Below, piece by piece: positions 45,373-55,997 of a DNA stretch of 64,000 bases. Numbering within the stretch: the stretch's first letter is position 1; each line of letters begins with the position of its first letter. Under the pieces are notes generated by a model, which ran no database searches, was not told the DNA's origin, and worked only from the letters and a program-made list of their open reading frames with translations. A program made the translations under genes and the position numbers. The DNA comes from Phycisphaerales bacterium (GTDB lineage Bacteria > Planctomycetota > Phycisphaerae > Phycisphaerales > SM1A02): the NCBI GenBank assembly GCA_029247205.1, contig JAQWLT010000022.1:1-64000 (forward strand), written 5' to 3'.

Positions 45373-47863
45373 TGGCCGTTCCGAAATCTTTCTCGGCAGC
45401 GAATTGGGACCTCGCCTCAAACCACTCTGCCAGTTGACGCACCGTACTGGCATCTGATGCGAGTCCAGCTGCTACAGCTGGTTCAGCAATCGCCTGAGCT
45501 GGATCGGGAAATCGTTCAGCAACTCGCATCAAAGCCACACGCTTCACCATGGGATCAGTACTTCGCTCTGCAATATTCCAGAGTGAACGAAGACGATCGC
45601 TGTATGGAATCGTTGACAAGAGCCACGACTGCGATATCTGCCCAAGTCGCGGCCACGCCTCAACAAGCGCGGCTGTTATTTCATTGGTTCGGTCTGCCAA
45701 CAACGGAAAGCTGCCCTCGGGGGAATCTTGTTCAAACACGACATTTGCCAGAAGAGCCATCGAAAGTGCGTCGTCGGACGAATGGCCAGACCGAATACGT
45801 CCGAGCATCTCGTTAATCCATATATCAGATACACGTTGTCCATCAATCCGAATCTCTTTGGTCTCATACTCTCCGCCAAAGGCTCCTGGAATCACCGCCG
45901 CTTTCTTTGAAACCGCGCCAGTGTAAAATTGGGGATTCAACACGGCATCAACGTTGATCGTCGATCCAAGAAGAGGCCGTGTGTTGAGCTCTGCACCAAC
46001 CCATGTATTGCGAAGGTCGATCATGATCGTGTGCTCACCGTGTGGTGGAAGCTGCAGCAATTGACCAATGTCCACAAAGATTGGTGGTCCCGGCTGGGGG
46101 TTGTCGTGGGGCCTGTCCAAATCTGCCTGCAGAATCATGAGATCAAGAATGGGTCCCCGGGCTGAAATCGAGAGCGGTTCTGCCAAGTGATTGAGAACTG
46201 TGATCTCAATAATCACTGGTCCAAATACAGGAACCGACTCTTCGGGGCTGTTTAGCTTTAGTGTCACTGCAAGCGATGGGCTCTCGGGCAATCGATTGAA
46301 TACCTCTGGTAGCGAGTCAATGACCGCGGTCACTGCGATGGCCGTGGAGCCCATTGGAAGTGCTACGCCGAGCAGTTTAGAAAGCCGGTGTCCCGCCAAG
46401 ATGCCCATGACCGTTCCTGGTGAACGCTGCCACGCCTCCAAAAGCACCGTCGCCGACTCGCGGCGAAGCCCTCGCTCTTGCAGCAACGCTGCAAGCACAA
46501 GAGACGCAACCGTAGACTCCTTGGTAAGTGGTTTCAATGCTGTTTCGGCCGCACTTGTATCTGTCCAACTCAATTTCACGGCGTCATAGATGGCTTGCGA
46601 TGCAGTGTCGAGCGGTTGAATTTGCTCGATGCGGTTCGCCATATCTTCAATAGATCCCTGTGATCCATTCATCGTAATCAGCAGCCAGAGTGCTCGGCGT
46701 AGGGTCCCAACACGAATCGACGGCTTTGCATCTGCCGCGGCGCGAAGACCATCAACATGATTGGCCGTTCGAATCATCTCGCCAATCGCATCAGTGAGTT
46801 CCATTGGATCTGTCGCATCTCCCGCCATCAAGACCGTGATCGCAGCAAGTTTGGGCGGTGCTGGAGCAACCAGGCTCGCAACCTCTAGTGGTGACAAGCG
46901 CTCCTCTTCGTCTGAACTAGCGGTTGCATTCTGAAAAAACCGGTTCATTTGAAGTTGGCGGGCCTTGAGCACCTGCTTGGCGTCATCGGTTCTCTGAGAG
47001 GCCCATAGTGCAATGGCGAGGTCAGCGTCTAAATCGCCACCCGGGTCGACTTGGTTGGCTGCCGCCAAATTGCGGGCTAATTCGAGCATCCGAGATGCAG
47101 CCGAATACGCGCCCATATCGAGTAAGTACAAGCCCAGTTCAACCGCTGTGACGCTATCGGCTGGGTTTGATCTATACAACTGGAGAAGCAACTCCGTCCA
47201 TCCAACTGGGTCGGTGAACTCCAACTCATACTGCACGCCTGCCAGCAAGGCCATCGCCTCATAGTTTGCTGAATTCAGTTCCACCGCCCGATCCAGCCAG
47301 TAAAGAAAGCGCTCTTTATCGCCGGCTCGACGTTCAAGCATCGCCAGTCGAACACATAGCGCAGATGCGACGGTTGGACCGACGACGCCGAGATTCGGTT
47401 CTGAAACAAGTGTCTCAATCATTGCCGCCTTGGCGTCAACGGTTGGAGATCGTTCAAGGGAGAGCCAGAGTCGCTCGAATCGAATCGCTGTGTCGTCTGG
47501 CGCCAATCGAACCAGAGCTGGAAGTACTTGTTCAATGAGATCGTCGCGTTCGGTCAAAATGGCCGCATCAAGCAGCATCGACCATGCCATGATGGAATCG
47601 GGATTCAGAGTGGTGGCATCAATGAGAAACTCGGTGCCCGAGGCCAAACCTTCAATCGACAGCGGGTCAGATCCAAACAAAACTCGTGCGTACCGCGTCA
47701 TCGTGGCAGCAAGACGATTCCGCATGGCTTGGCTCTCGCCTTGCAACTGAATTTCTTTCGATGCGGCTACAGAGACATCACCAGCGGCCTCATCGGTGGT
47801 GAGACACCAGACAGGGCACAAGTAAAGTGCCAGCGAAATGAGGGTGGGGGCGAGTCGGGGCAT
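45356..47863 (-). CDS. Large exported TPR-like repeat protein
   Basis: An 835-aa protein starting at ATG 47863 with a signal-like leader (RLAPTLISLALYLCPVWC). Residues 60-330 consist of helical pairs with TPR character (TEFLIDATTLNPDSIMAWSM, ELNSANYEAMALLAGVQYEL, ARNLAAANQVDPGG). The middle is also helical, around residues 540-690 a beta-rich segment appears (LAVTLKLNSPEESVPVFGPV), and a HEAT-like tail ends it. Such proteins act as scaffolds; no enzyme motif is seen. The ORF track start at 48082 reaches into the divergent promoter and is rejected. It is divergent from another exported helical protein. Confidence 0.65.
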   Translation of the reverse strand: MPRLAPTLISLALYLCPVWCLTTDEAAGDVSVAASKEIQLQGESQAMRNRLAATMTRYARVLFGSDPLSIEGLASGTEFLIDATTLNPDSIMAWSMLLDAAILTERDDLIEQVLPALVRLAPDDTAIRFERLWLSLERSPTVDAKAAMIETLVSEPNLGVVGPTVASALCVRLAMLERRAGDKERFLYWLDRAVELNSANYEAMALLAGVQYELEFTDPVGWTELLLQLYRSNPADSVTAVELGLYLLDMGAYSAASRMLELARNLAAANQVDPGGDLDADLAIALWASQRTDDAKQVLKARQLQMNRFFQNATASSDEEERLSPLEVASLVAPAPPKLAAITVLMAGDATDPMELTDAIGEMIRTANHVDGLRAAADAKPSIRVGTLRRALWLLITMNGSQGSIEDMANRIEQIQPLDTASQAIYDAVKLSWTDTSAAETALKPLTKESTVASLVLAALLQERGLRRESATVLLEAWQRSPGTVMGILAGHRLSKLLGVALPMGSTAIAVTAVIDSLPEVFNRLPESPSLAVTLKLNSPEESVPVFGPVIIEITVLNHLAEPLSISARGPILDLMILQADLDRPHDNPQPGPPIFVDIGQLLQLPPHGEHTIMIDLRNTWVGAELNTRPLLGSTINVDAVLNPQFYTGAVSKKAAVIPGAFGGEYETKEIRIDGQRVSDIWINEMLGRIRSGHSSDDALSMALLANVVFEQDSPEGSFPLLADRTNEITAALVEAWPRLGQISQSWLLSTIPYSDRLRSLWNIAERSTDPMVKRVALMRVAERFPDPAQAIAEPAVAAGLASDASTVRQLAEWFEARSQFAAEKDFGTASESKP

Positions 47864-48132
47864 TGGCAATCGGGGAAACAAACCGCGGTACCGAGCCTCG
47901 GAACCGCTAAGCGTGGCACCTCCTGATGGGGGTGGCTGTAACGCAGATGTGATGGTATGCGGGCTCAGAAGGGGACGCCACCTCATGTAGAGGTATTGGT
48001 ACGGCTGTCTGCTCGATAGATGGGTGGTACCATCGGTCACTTTCATCCAGTATGTCGATCGAGCCTGCACTCGCTGGGCCACGGGGCATACAGCCGGCGA
48101 CCTCGTTTGGGGGTCAGGAATGTCTATACATC

Positions 48133-49218
48133 ATGCACACGCTCCCCTCTCTGATCCTTCGGCTCTCCATCATTGCCCTACTCTCAATGGCATGGTTTCC
48201 ATCCGCCACGATGGCCCAGACCGCGCCCTCCAGTTTGAGTGATGTGGCTAAGAAAGGTGTGTTGTCGACGAGGGACGAAGGCTCCATCAAGGCCTTTGCA
48301 GCGTATCACGGGCAAGGTCTCACCAGCGACGATGCAGGCGTCCGCTCAAAGGCTCGCCAGAAACTCATGGCTGACCTGCAAGGGCTCAGTGGGCAGCAAG
48401 CCACACCCTCGTTCCGTGAGACCTACGCCTCTGAACTCATGCCAACGCTTCGTTCGGTGATTTCTGACGGCACCATTCCGCAAGCGATTGCCGCAACTCA
48501 AGTCGCGGGTGTTCTTGGAACAGATTCGGCAGCCACAACGCTGTCGCGACACCTCTCCCAATCTCAAGAGCCACGCGAAGCTATTCGCCTCTGGGCTGCA
48601 GCCAGCCTCCGGCCGCTTGTGGTCGAGCCAAATGTCACCGCGTCCCGATTGACACGGGCGCTCGGTGATCTTGGCCGTGCAGCTGCCGCCGAACCCAGTT
48701 GGCCAACACTACGCCAACAACTCGAAACAATTGCCGCAGCAGTCCATAACGCTCGGTCTCAAGAAGAGGGCCGCGACGAAATCATGCGGGTCGCCCGAAC
48801 CGAACAAGCACGCGTACTGTCTATCGCGATCAAACGACTCGGTGATGGTGAACTTAACATGCTGATGGTCATTGGCCCGCACCTACAGCACGTGCAACAG
48901 CAATTCCTCGATCAAGACAATGCCGCCGCGCTTAATGAACTTGCCAAGTCCATGGTGCCCGTACTCACGCCCATGTATGGCTCGATCTTGAACCAGTGGG
49001 ATGCCATCCGAGCCGATGATCAAGCCACCACCCTGGGTGGCCAAAGTTTGGAAAAGGCCGAGGTGCTGGTCGTGCTGATGAATAACTACCTCACTGATGG
49101 CAATGCAGCAGCATCGCCGAAGTATCAGCAGGCACTCACTCAAAACCAGAAGGCCAATGTGGAAGCTGGGCAGGCTCGCTGGGGTTCGTTGGGATCAGGC
49201 CCCCCATATACGAACTAG
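48133..49218 (+). CDS. Hypothetical exported helical protein
   Basis: A 361-aa protein from ATG 48133 with a signal peptide (LILRLSIIALLSMAWFP, cleavage near TMAQ). The mature part is almost entirely helical, with HEAT-like pairs (IAATQVAGVLGTDSAATTL, AIRLWAAASLRPLVVE) and later long amphipathic helices. No known domain was recognised. The 269-base divergent region shared with the TPR-like gene suggests that both may be controlled together. It is followed, 55 bases on, by the OppA-like gene. Confidence 0.6.
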   Translation: MHTLPSLILRLSIIALLSMAWFPSATMAQTAPSSLSDVAKKGVLSTRDEGSIKAFAAYHGQGLTSDDAGVRSKARQKLMADLQGLSGQQATPSFRETYASELMPTLRSVISDGTIPQAIAATQVAGVLGTDSAATTLSRHLSQSQEPREAIRLWAAASLRPLVVEPNVTASRLTRALGDLGRAAAAEPSWPTLRQQLETIAAAVHNARSQEEGRDEIMRVARTEQARVLSIAIKRLGDGELNMLMVIGPHLQHVQQQFLDQDNAAALNELAKSMVPVLTPMYGSILNQWDAIRADDQATTLGGQSLEKAEVLVVLMNNYLTDGNAAASPKYQQALTQNQKANVEAGQARWGSLGSGPPYTN

Positions 49219-49273
49219 GGTTACGACCATAGGCCCGATCGATTCGATGCCCCGCTTTGGGACAAATGTCTGA

Positions 49274-51142
49274 ATGACACGGCTGCTTCTTCTTCCCCTG
49301 ATCCTACTCATCGGTCTCCTTGTCCTCGTGACAGTGGACCAGGGTGACCGTGACGCCGAACTCGTCTTTGCTGCCGACAACGAGGTCTTCACACTTGACC
49401 CCCAACGCATGAGTTGGTTGGGTGATATGCGAATGGCCTATGCCTTGTACGAAGGCCTTGTTCGTTGGAACCCTGATGACTTCTCTACTCAAGCTGCCAT
49501 TGCTCGCAGCTGGACCGTCTCAGACGACGGCCTCACCTGGACATTTGAGATGGATCCAGAAGCGCAGTGGTCCGATGGCAGCCCAGTCACAGCGCACGAC
49601 TTTGTGTGGTCATGGCAGCGGCTTCTGATGCCGGACACCGCGGCGGACTACTCGAACCTCTTGTTTGCAATTGATGGCGCCCCAGAGTTCTTGCGGTGGC
49701 GGGCTGATGCATTAGCGAACTTCACGCCAAGTGACGGCGGCGCCGAGACATTGCTCGCAGCCACAGATCGCCAATTTCAAAAAACCGTTGGTATACAGGC
49801 TGTTGGCGAGCACACTCTGGAACTGCGGCTCACCCATCCACTGCCCTACTTGCTCGACCTTTTGGCATTCGCGCCGCTGATGCCCGTCTTTCGACCGGCG
49901 GTTGAGGGCTGGCAACTGAGCGATGACGACTGGCAGCAAGTCCACGAGTACGGCTGGCATGCAATTGAACCGCCTGCTTGGAAGTCGCGAACATTTGCAT
50001 CGCTCTCCCAGACAACTGGCCGTGTGCAGCCCGACCATCGCTGGGCCAGGCCTGGCACACTTATTGGCAATGGTCCATACCTGCTTGACACGTGGCGATA
50101 CCGACGCGATCTTCGGTTGGCCCGCAACCCACTTGGCCGCACGGTTGACCCTGCGATGCCCGAGCGAATATTGCTGCGTTCCTTCCCCGACCCCAATACA
50201 GCGCTCCTTGCCTTTCGCAGCGGCGAAGTTGATTGGCTCACGGGTGTGTCGGCTGATGTACGGCGCGACCTATTAGACGCAGCAGCGACTGGCGAGCAAG
50301 ACGATGATGTGCTCGTACGGTCGATCCATGCCGTGCCTGCATTTGGCACCGACTTCTTCAGTTTCAACTGCCGCGAGTCGCTTGCAGATGGCAAGCCCAA
50401 CCCATTCCACGATGCAGGTGTACGACGCGCGTTCGCACTGGCAACCGACAAGGAGTCGATCGTCGAGCATGTCACTGGTTTGCACGAACCGATTACTGGA
50501 TCGCTGACGCCACGCGGATCGATACCCGGCTATCAGCCGCCACAAGGTTTGGGCTATGACCCAGATCGTGCACGAGAGGAACTTGCGACGGCCGGGTGGC
50601 ACCGTACGCCTACTGGAGCATTGGTTGATGGCGAGGGTGATCGCTTTCCGCCTGTCGAATTGTTGTACACAACTTCATCAGCAAGACATCGCCGCATTGC
50701 GGCTGCCCTGCGGGCGCAATGGAATGAGCAACTTGGTGTAGATGTGGTGCTCGTTGCCAAGGACTCAAAGGCCTTCGGTTCGGATCTTCGCGCTGGCGAC
50801 TTCATGATTGCGCGGGGTCGTTGGTACGGGGACTGGGGAGACCCTACAACCTTCCTCGAACTCTTCCGCACGACCGATGGCAATAACGACCGTGGATTTT
50901 CTCATGCTGGCATTGACGCGGCGCTCACTGCAGCAGCTGCAGAGACAAACCCTGCAGCGAGGATGGCGATGCTTGCTGCCATCGAGCGTGATGTCTTTGA
51001 GACACACCTGCCACTTCTACCCATCTGCCAAATTGTCGAGGTGACAATGCATGATCCGAAGCGATTGCATGGCATGACCAAGCACCCGCGGCTCGTGCAG
51101 TACCTCGGCGACATCCGCTTGGCACAGGAGCCCGCTCCATGA
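49274..51142 (+). CDS. OppA-like extracellular solute-binding protein (SBP_bac_5)
   Basis: A 622-aa peptide- or oligosaccharide-binding protein of ABC transporter family 5. The N-terminal hydrophobic segment (LLLLPLILLIGLLVLVTV) probably acts as a signal anchor or signal peptide; no lipobox cysteine is present. The family pattern is clear: TLDPQRMSWLGDMRMAYALYEGLVRWNPDD, IARSWTVSDDGLTWTFEMDP and VRRAFALATDKESIV. The stop overlaps the OppB start as ATGA. The ligand cannot be predicted. Confidence 0.9.
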   Translation: MTRLLLLPLILLIGLLVLVTVDQGDRDAELVFAADNEVFTLDPQRMSWLGDMRMAYALYEGLVRWNPDDFSTQAAIARSWTVSDDGLTWTFEMDPEAQWSDGSPVTAHDFVWSWQRLLMPDTAADYSNLLFAIDGAPEFLRWRADALANFTPSDGGAETLLAATDRQFQKTVGIQAVGEHTLELRLTHPLPYLLDLLAFAPLMPVFRPAVEGWQLSDDDWQQVHEYGWHAIEPPAWKSRTFASLSQTTGRVQPDHRWARPGTLIGNGPYLLDTWRYRRDLRLARNPLGRTVDPAMPERILLRSFPDPNTALLAFRSGEVDWLTGVSADVRRDLLDAAATGEQDDDVLVRSIHAVPAFGTDFFSFNCRESLADGKPNPFHDAGVRRAFALATDKESIVEHVTGLHEPITGSLTPRGSIPGYQPPQGLGYDPDRAREELATAGWHRTPTGALVDGEGDRFPPVELLYTTSSARHRRIAAALRAQWNEQLGVDVVLVAKDSKAFGSDLRAGDFMIARGRWYGDWGDPTTFLELFRTTDGNNDRGFSHAGIDAALTAAAAETNPAARMAMLAAIERDVFETHLPLLPICQIVEVTMHDPKRLHGMTKHPRLVQYLGDIRLAQEPAP

Positions 51143-52110
51143 CACCCATGCGACGGCTCGTTATTTCTCGGCTCATGCAAGTCCCGCTCATTCTGCTCGC
51201 GGTCTACACGCTCACGTTCGCGTTGGCGTGGCTTATTCCGGGCAACCCGTTAGAGCGTGACGAGGGACGCAGGCCCCCCGCCGCCATCGCAGACGCCATG
51301 GCAGCGCAGTGGAATCTCGATGACCCGTGGACGTTCTACTGGTCGTATCTCGGCGATATCTCGGGCGTGAATTGGCTACTGGGGAACAGCACAGCCGTCA
51401 TCGACTTTGGCCCAAGCATGCGGCACGAGAACTGGACGGTTGGCGAAATTGTGTCAGGACAGTTACCGGTATCGATGACGGTGGGCCTTGCGGCCATTCT
51501 CTTGGCGTTGGTGATCGGCGTCACGATGGGAACGCTCGGAGGACTGCGGCCGGGCACATGGGTTGACCGCCTCACTGGATCGGTCAGTGTGATTGGTGTG
51601 AGTATTCCTGCCTTTGTGATCGGCACGGCTATGTTGCTGGTCGGGGGCGTATGGCTCGACTGGTTCCCAATCGGGGGGTGGGGATCATGGAGTCACATCG
51701 TGTTGCCCGCGGTGGCGCTCAGCCTTCCCTTTGCCGCGTGGATTGCGCGGCTCACGCGGCAGGGTGTGATTGAGGAGTTACATGCCGACTACATTCGCAC
51801 TGTTCGCGCCAAGGGTGTATCAGAGCGAGTGGTCGTCATGCGTCATGTGCTGCCCAATGCATTACTGCCGGTGCTGTCCTATCTCGGCCCGGCAACGGCT
51901 GGCGCGCTGACTGGGTCATTCGTCATCGAAAAAGTCTTCGCCATTCCAGGTCTCGGCATGCACTTTGTCGACGCTGTGCTCGGAAAAGACCTCACGATGA
52001 TCATGGGCATCGTGCTGGTGTACTCATTTCTACTGGTGCTGCTGAACCTCACCGTCGATGTTTTGTACGCATGGGTCGACCCTCGAATCACACTCCGACA
52101 CGACGGGTAA
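51139..52110 (+). CDS. oppB: OppB-like ABC transporter permease
   Basis: A 323-aa integral membrane protein of the DppB/OppB type with six helices. It begins with RRLVISRLMQVPLILLAVYTLTFAL and ends with the standard permease region. The EAA loop is RTVRAKGVSERVVVMRHVLPNALLPVLSYLGP, and GSFVIEKVFAIPGLGMHFVDA is typical of OppB. A complete importer also needs OppC and the ATPases OppD and OppF, none of which follow; the next gene is enolase on the other strand. The missing parts must be elsewhere, or the pair works with another system. Confidence 0.9.
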   Translation: MTPMRRLVISRLMQVPLILLAVYTLTFALAWLIPGNPLERDEGRRPPAAIADAMAAQWNLDDPWTFYWSYLGDISGVNWLLGNSTAVIDFGPSMRHENWTVGEIVSGQLPVSMTVGLAAILLALVIGVTMGTLGGLRPGTWVDRLTGSVSVIGVSIPAFVIGTAMLLVGGVWLDWFPIGGWGSWSHIVLPAVALSLPFAAWIARLTRQGVIEELHADYIRTVRAKGVSERVVVMRHVLPNALLPVLSYLGPATAGALTGSFVIEKVFAIPGLGMHFVDAVLGKDLTMIMGIVLVYSFLLVLLNLTVDVLYAWVDPRITLRHDG

Positions 52111-52196
52111 TTTGACTTCGTGACAACGTAACGACTGACAACTTCTATTTTTGTAAGCTGCGTTATGAGAAATAGATAAAGCTACCGTTGGTCGGG

Positions 52197-53537
<1,341 letters not shown>

Positions 53538-53562
53538 TCAATCTGAGGTTGTGCACCGATGG

Positions 53563-54078
53563 TCAGGGCAGCGACGTATCTACAATTGGATACCTGCTGA
53601 GTGTCGAAGGTGAGTCAAGCAGCCATAAAGACCGCCAGTCATCCTGCAACTCCCGAGCCTGTATGTCATAGATCACTTGATCGCTCCACCATAAGTCTGC
53701 CTCGGTCTCTGAGACTGACTTCAACTCAGGCGTGAGATCAGTCGCTATCACAGTATCGCTCACGAAGTAGGCCTCCGTGCACGCATGGTTCATGGCATCA
53801 ATACGAGCCTGGGTCTCGGGCGTGTACTTGCCATAGAACGCGAAGTACTGACCCTGCTGCTCGCGCACGAGATCGGCTCGCAAGTCGGCAAGGTGATTCT
53901 GAAGACCTTTGGGCAGTGCTGATATTTTGCTCGAGCGACCAGACACATAGACCCAAGACTCTGGCAGCGAAGCCCGCTTAGCAGCGATTGTATCCGTTGT
54001 TCGGACAGGTGCGTGACACCCAATAGATGCAAGCATCATTGCAGCAGCGGCAGTCAGTACGATCCAGGCTTGGATCAT
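53563..54078 (-). CDS. Small lipoprotein of unknown function
   Basis: A 171-aa protein with a lipoprotein signal (WIVLTAAAAMMLASIGC, lipobox cysteine at residue 21). The mature part has a helical centre (LQNHLADLRADLVREQQGQYFAFYGKY) and ends in an aromatic-rich stretch. No family is recognised. Its ATG overlaps the FlgO-like gene stop as ATGA, making it the fourth member of the lipoprotein operon. It is probably anchored in the outer membrane or the outer leaflet of the inner one and may form part of a complex with its neighbours. Confidence 0.65.
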   Translation of the reverse strand: MIQAWIVLTAAAAMMLASIGCHAPVRTTDTIAAKRASLPESWVYVSGRSSKISALPKGLQNHLADLRADLVREQQGQYFAFYGKYTPETQARIDAMNHACTEAYFVSDTVIATDLTPELKSVSETEADLWWSDQVIYDIQARELQDDWRSLWLLDSPSTLSRYPIVDTSLP

Positions 54079-54833
54079 TGGTCACCCTTCAAGTAGGTGG
54101 CTAATGCATTGGGATACTCAATATCCCGCAGAAGGGCCACTGTGCGAGGCCCAAGTGGAATGTCGAACATCACCGCGGCCACCACTGCGTTGTGATGAAC
54201 ATTGACCAGCTCTACGTTTATATAGACTTTGTCAACAGCAATGGTGTACGTGCTCAATAGCACGGCACCGGCGTTGAAATCGGTTGCCAGCTCACTGATA
54301 TCACGTGTCAACAGGAACTCGCCCTGACGGGGGATGATTGGAACGCTCCCCTGTCGCAGATTCATGTTGATGACCTTGTTCTCCCAGTGCTGGGTGAGCC
54401 CGGTCGCGAGTGCCTCGGCCATCAGTCGACCAAAGTTGGTCGTCTTATCGTAATCATTGAGATTGACGGTGGTGGAGTACAAAACAGGACGGGTCGAATC
54501 GAACGCGTCGCCAGCGACCATGCCCTTGTCAGGCATTAAGCCCTGCGTATTTTCTACATGATTACCCTGAGCTGGACGTGCCGTTGCAAGCAGGTGACTA
54601 ATCGCGTTGTAAGCCGTTTGTGTGTAGTCAGCATCGGTCGTCGCGGCAGTGGTCCTCCCGCCGATGACGGTAATCTGATCCTGAGACTTGCGGCCCCCTC
54701 GCGCAACCCAACCGGCAGCACCAGGCTTTCCGTTTTCCCAGTGAGACGATTGCTTCTGGGCTTCCCAGTTATTGCAACCGGCAGTCGCCAAGGGAATGAT
54801 CGCCGCAAGAAGAATATGTTTCATCTGCATCAT
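54075..54833 (-). CDS. FlgO-like lipoprotein
   Basis: About 252 aa with a lipoprotein signal (HILLAAIIPLATAGC). The C-terminal half matches the FlgO domain, which is related to the CsgG/LpoB fold: FGRLMAEALATGLTQHW, a strand and the helix FLLTRDISELATDFNAG, then AVLLSTYTIAVDKVYINVELVNV. FlgO stabilises outer-membrane parts of the flagellum in Vibrio, but FlgO-like domains also occur without flagella. The start is one of several clustered ATGs (54833, 54830, 54824), and a GTG at 54848 would overlap the upstream stop. It lies between a Cys-rich LPP20-like lipoprotein and a small lipoprotein, all on one transcript. Confidence 0.7.
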   Translation of the reverse strand: MMQMKHILLAAIIPLATAGCNNWEAQKQSSHWENGKPGAAGWVARGGRKSQDQITVIGGRTTAATTDADYTQTAYNAISHLLATARPAQGNHVENTQGLMPDKGMVAGDAFDSTRPVLYSTTVNLNDYDKTTNFGRLMAEALATGLTQHWENKVINMNLRQGSVPIIPRQGEFLLTRDISELATDFNAGAVLLSTYTIAVDKVYINVELVNVHHNAVVAAVMFDIPLGPRTVALLRDIEYPNALATYLKGDQ

Positions 54834-54844
54834 GATCCCTACTT

Positions 54845-55951
54845 TCACTGAGACCCAACGACGCCGAAGCGCCGCCCGGGCATTGGATGACGATCTTTGT
54901 CGAGTGTGATGGTGTGATCGCGGGCGATAATTTCATCCTCGCGATTCCATGCTCGCTCTTCGGCTTGCCGATCAAGTTCAACTCGTCGGGAAGCTGTTTC
55001 TAAGTCGATTCGTCGACTGCGGTCCTCGATGGTCCACTCCAGAGTCATACGATAGAGATCCTCATACCGCGATCGGAAGTCGGTAGCGATTGAGAGAAAC
55101 TCCTCCCGAGGAATCGAGCAGAGAAGCCACGCCTTGTAGCCATTCACACCAGTTACAGCCCCCCACTCTGGAGTGGAGCGGCTATTCCGCTTGGCTGCCG
55201 CAGTTGTCCGCACTTCTTCAAAGTACGCCGTTTCTTCTTGGAGTTGTGAGAGCAAGGCAGGCATCACCGAATCGAGCCCCACATTGAATACATTGAGGTC
55301 CCGGTCCATGCGATCATCATAGGAGGGATAGTCAGCAACCCGATGGTCGGCATTGACTGCATGAACAAGAGTTGGGCACGAAGCACAGTCGGCACGACGA
55401 CGTGCCGAAAAGGCGTGCGCGCCATCGCAGGAGCCACAATTTGAAACCACTTCAACCGATTTCCCGCTATTCAGTGCGGATGGAGTGCAGGGTCCACAGT
55501 GAGTGCGACTGACACAATCACCAGGTCCGGCAACACTCGCATGCAGGCAAGGAGCGTTGCAAGGAGCCTGAATGGCCGTGCGAATGAGTGGCATCGGCGT
55601 ACTGCAATCTACACACGTGCCACTGTCCGTCGACATATGGGCAATTTGCCCAACTGTGCCGACATTTCGTGGAGCGAGCCGTTGACGAACTTGGTCGTGA
55701 ATGTCATTCCGGGCGCTTTGAATAGCATCCCGCTCGGACAAACAAGTGATGCCATCATCACTACGGCCGACAAAGTAGATCCGGCTGTCGGACTTCGGGG
55801 TCAGCCCCCTCACCCAGTCGGGGGCTTCGGGGCGATCCAGCACAGGCGTGGTATTTGCCATCACCCAATCCGTCGATTTCTTCGCACAGCCAACAGTCAG
55901 CATCGTTCCGGCCGCGAGTGCAGCCATTGCAATATAAAGTCTCTTCTTCAC
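54845..55951 (-). CDS. Cysteine-rich LPP20-like lipoprotein, paralogue 2
   Basis: A 368-aa lipoprotein (GTG start; lipobox LTVGC with Cys22). The first domain begins APDWVRGLTPKSDSRIYFVGRS and continues ERDAIQSARNDIHDQVRQRL, a pattern of LPP20/FlgP-like lipoproteins. An inserted segment (residues 113-192) carries 11 cysteines, with pairs at 113/116, 131/135, 152/155, 172/175 and 189/192 and single C146. A second conserved part (NVGLDSVMPALLSQLQEET, AWLLCSIPREEF) and a long charged helix follow. The same plan is repeated in the upstream gene, so this is a tandem duplication. The Cys insert may bind zinc or an iron-sulfur centre or form disulfides. No function is known. Confidence 0.7.
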   Translation of the reverse strand: MKKRLYIAMAALAAGTMLTVGCAKKSTDWVMANTTPVLDRPEAPDWVRGLTPKSDSRIYFVGRSDDGITCLSERDAIQSARNDIHDQVRQRLAPRNVGTVGQIAHMSTDSGTCVDCSTPMPLIRTAIQAPCNAPCLHASVAGPGDCVSRTHCGPCTPSALNSGKSVEVVSNCGSCDGAHAFSARRRADCASCPTLVHAVNADHRVADYPSYDDRMDRDLNVFNVGLDSVMPALLSQLQEETAYFEEVRTTAAAKRNSRSTPEWGAVTGVNGYKAWLLCSIPREEFLSIATDFRSRYEDLYRMTLEWTIEDRSRRIDLETASRRVELDRQAEERAWNREDEIIARDHTITLDKDRHPMPGRRFGVVGSQ

Positions 55952-55997
55952 GGGTAGTTGTCTCCGGTTCTCGCTCAGTGTTTATGTGGGGTGTTGG

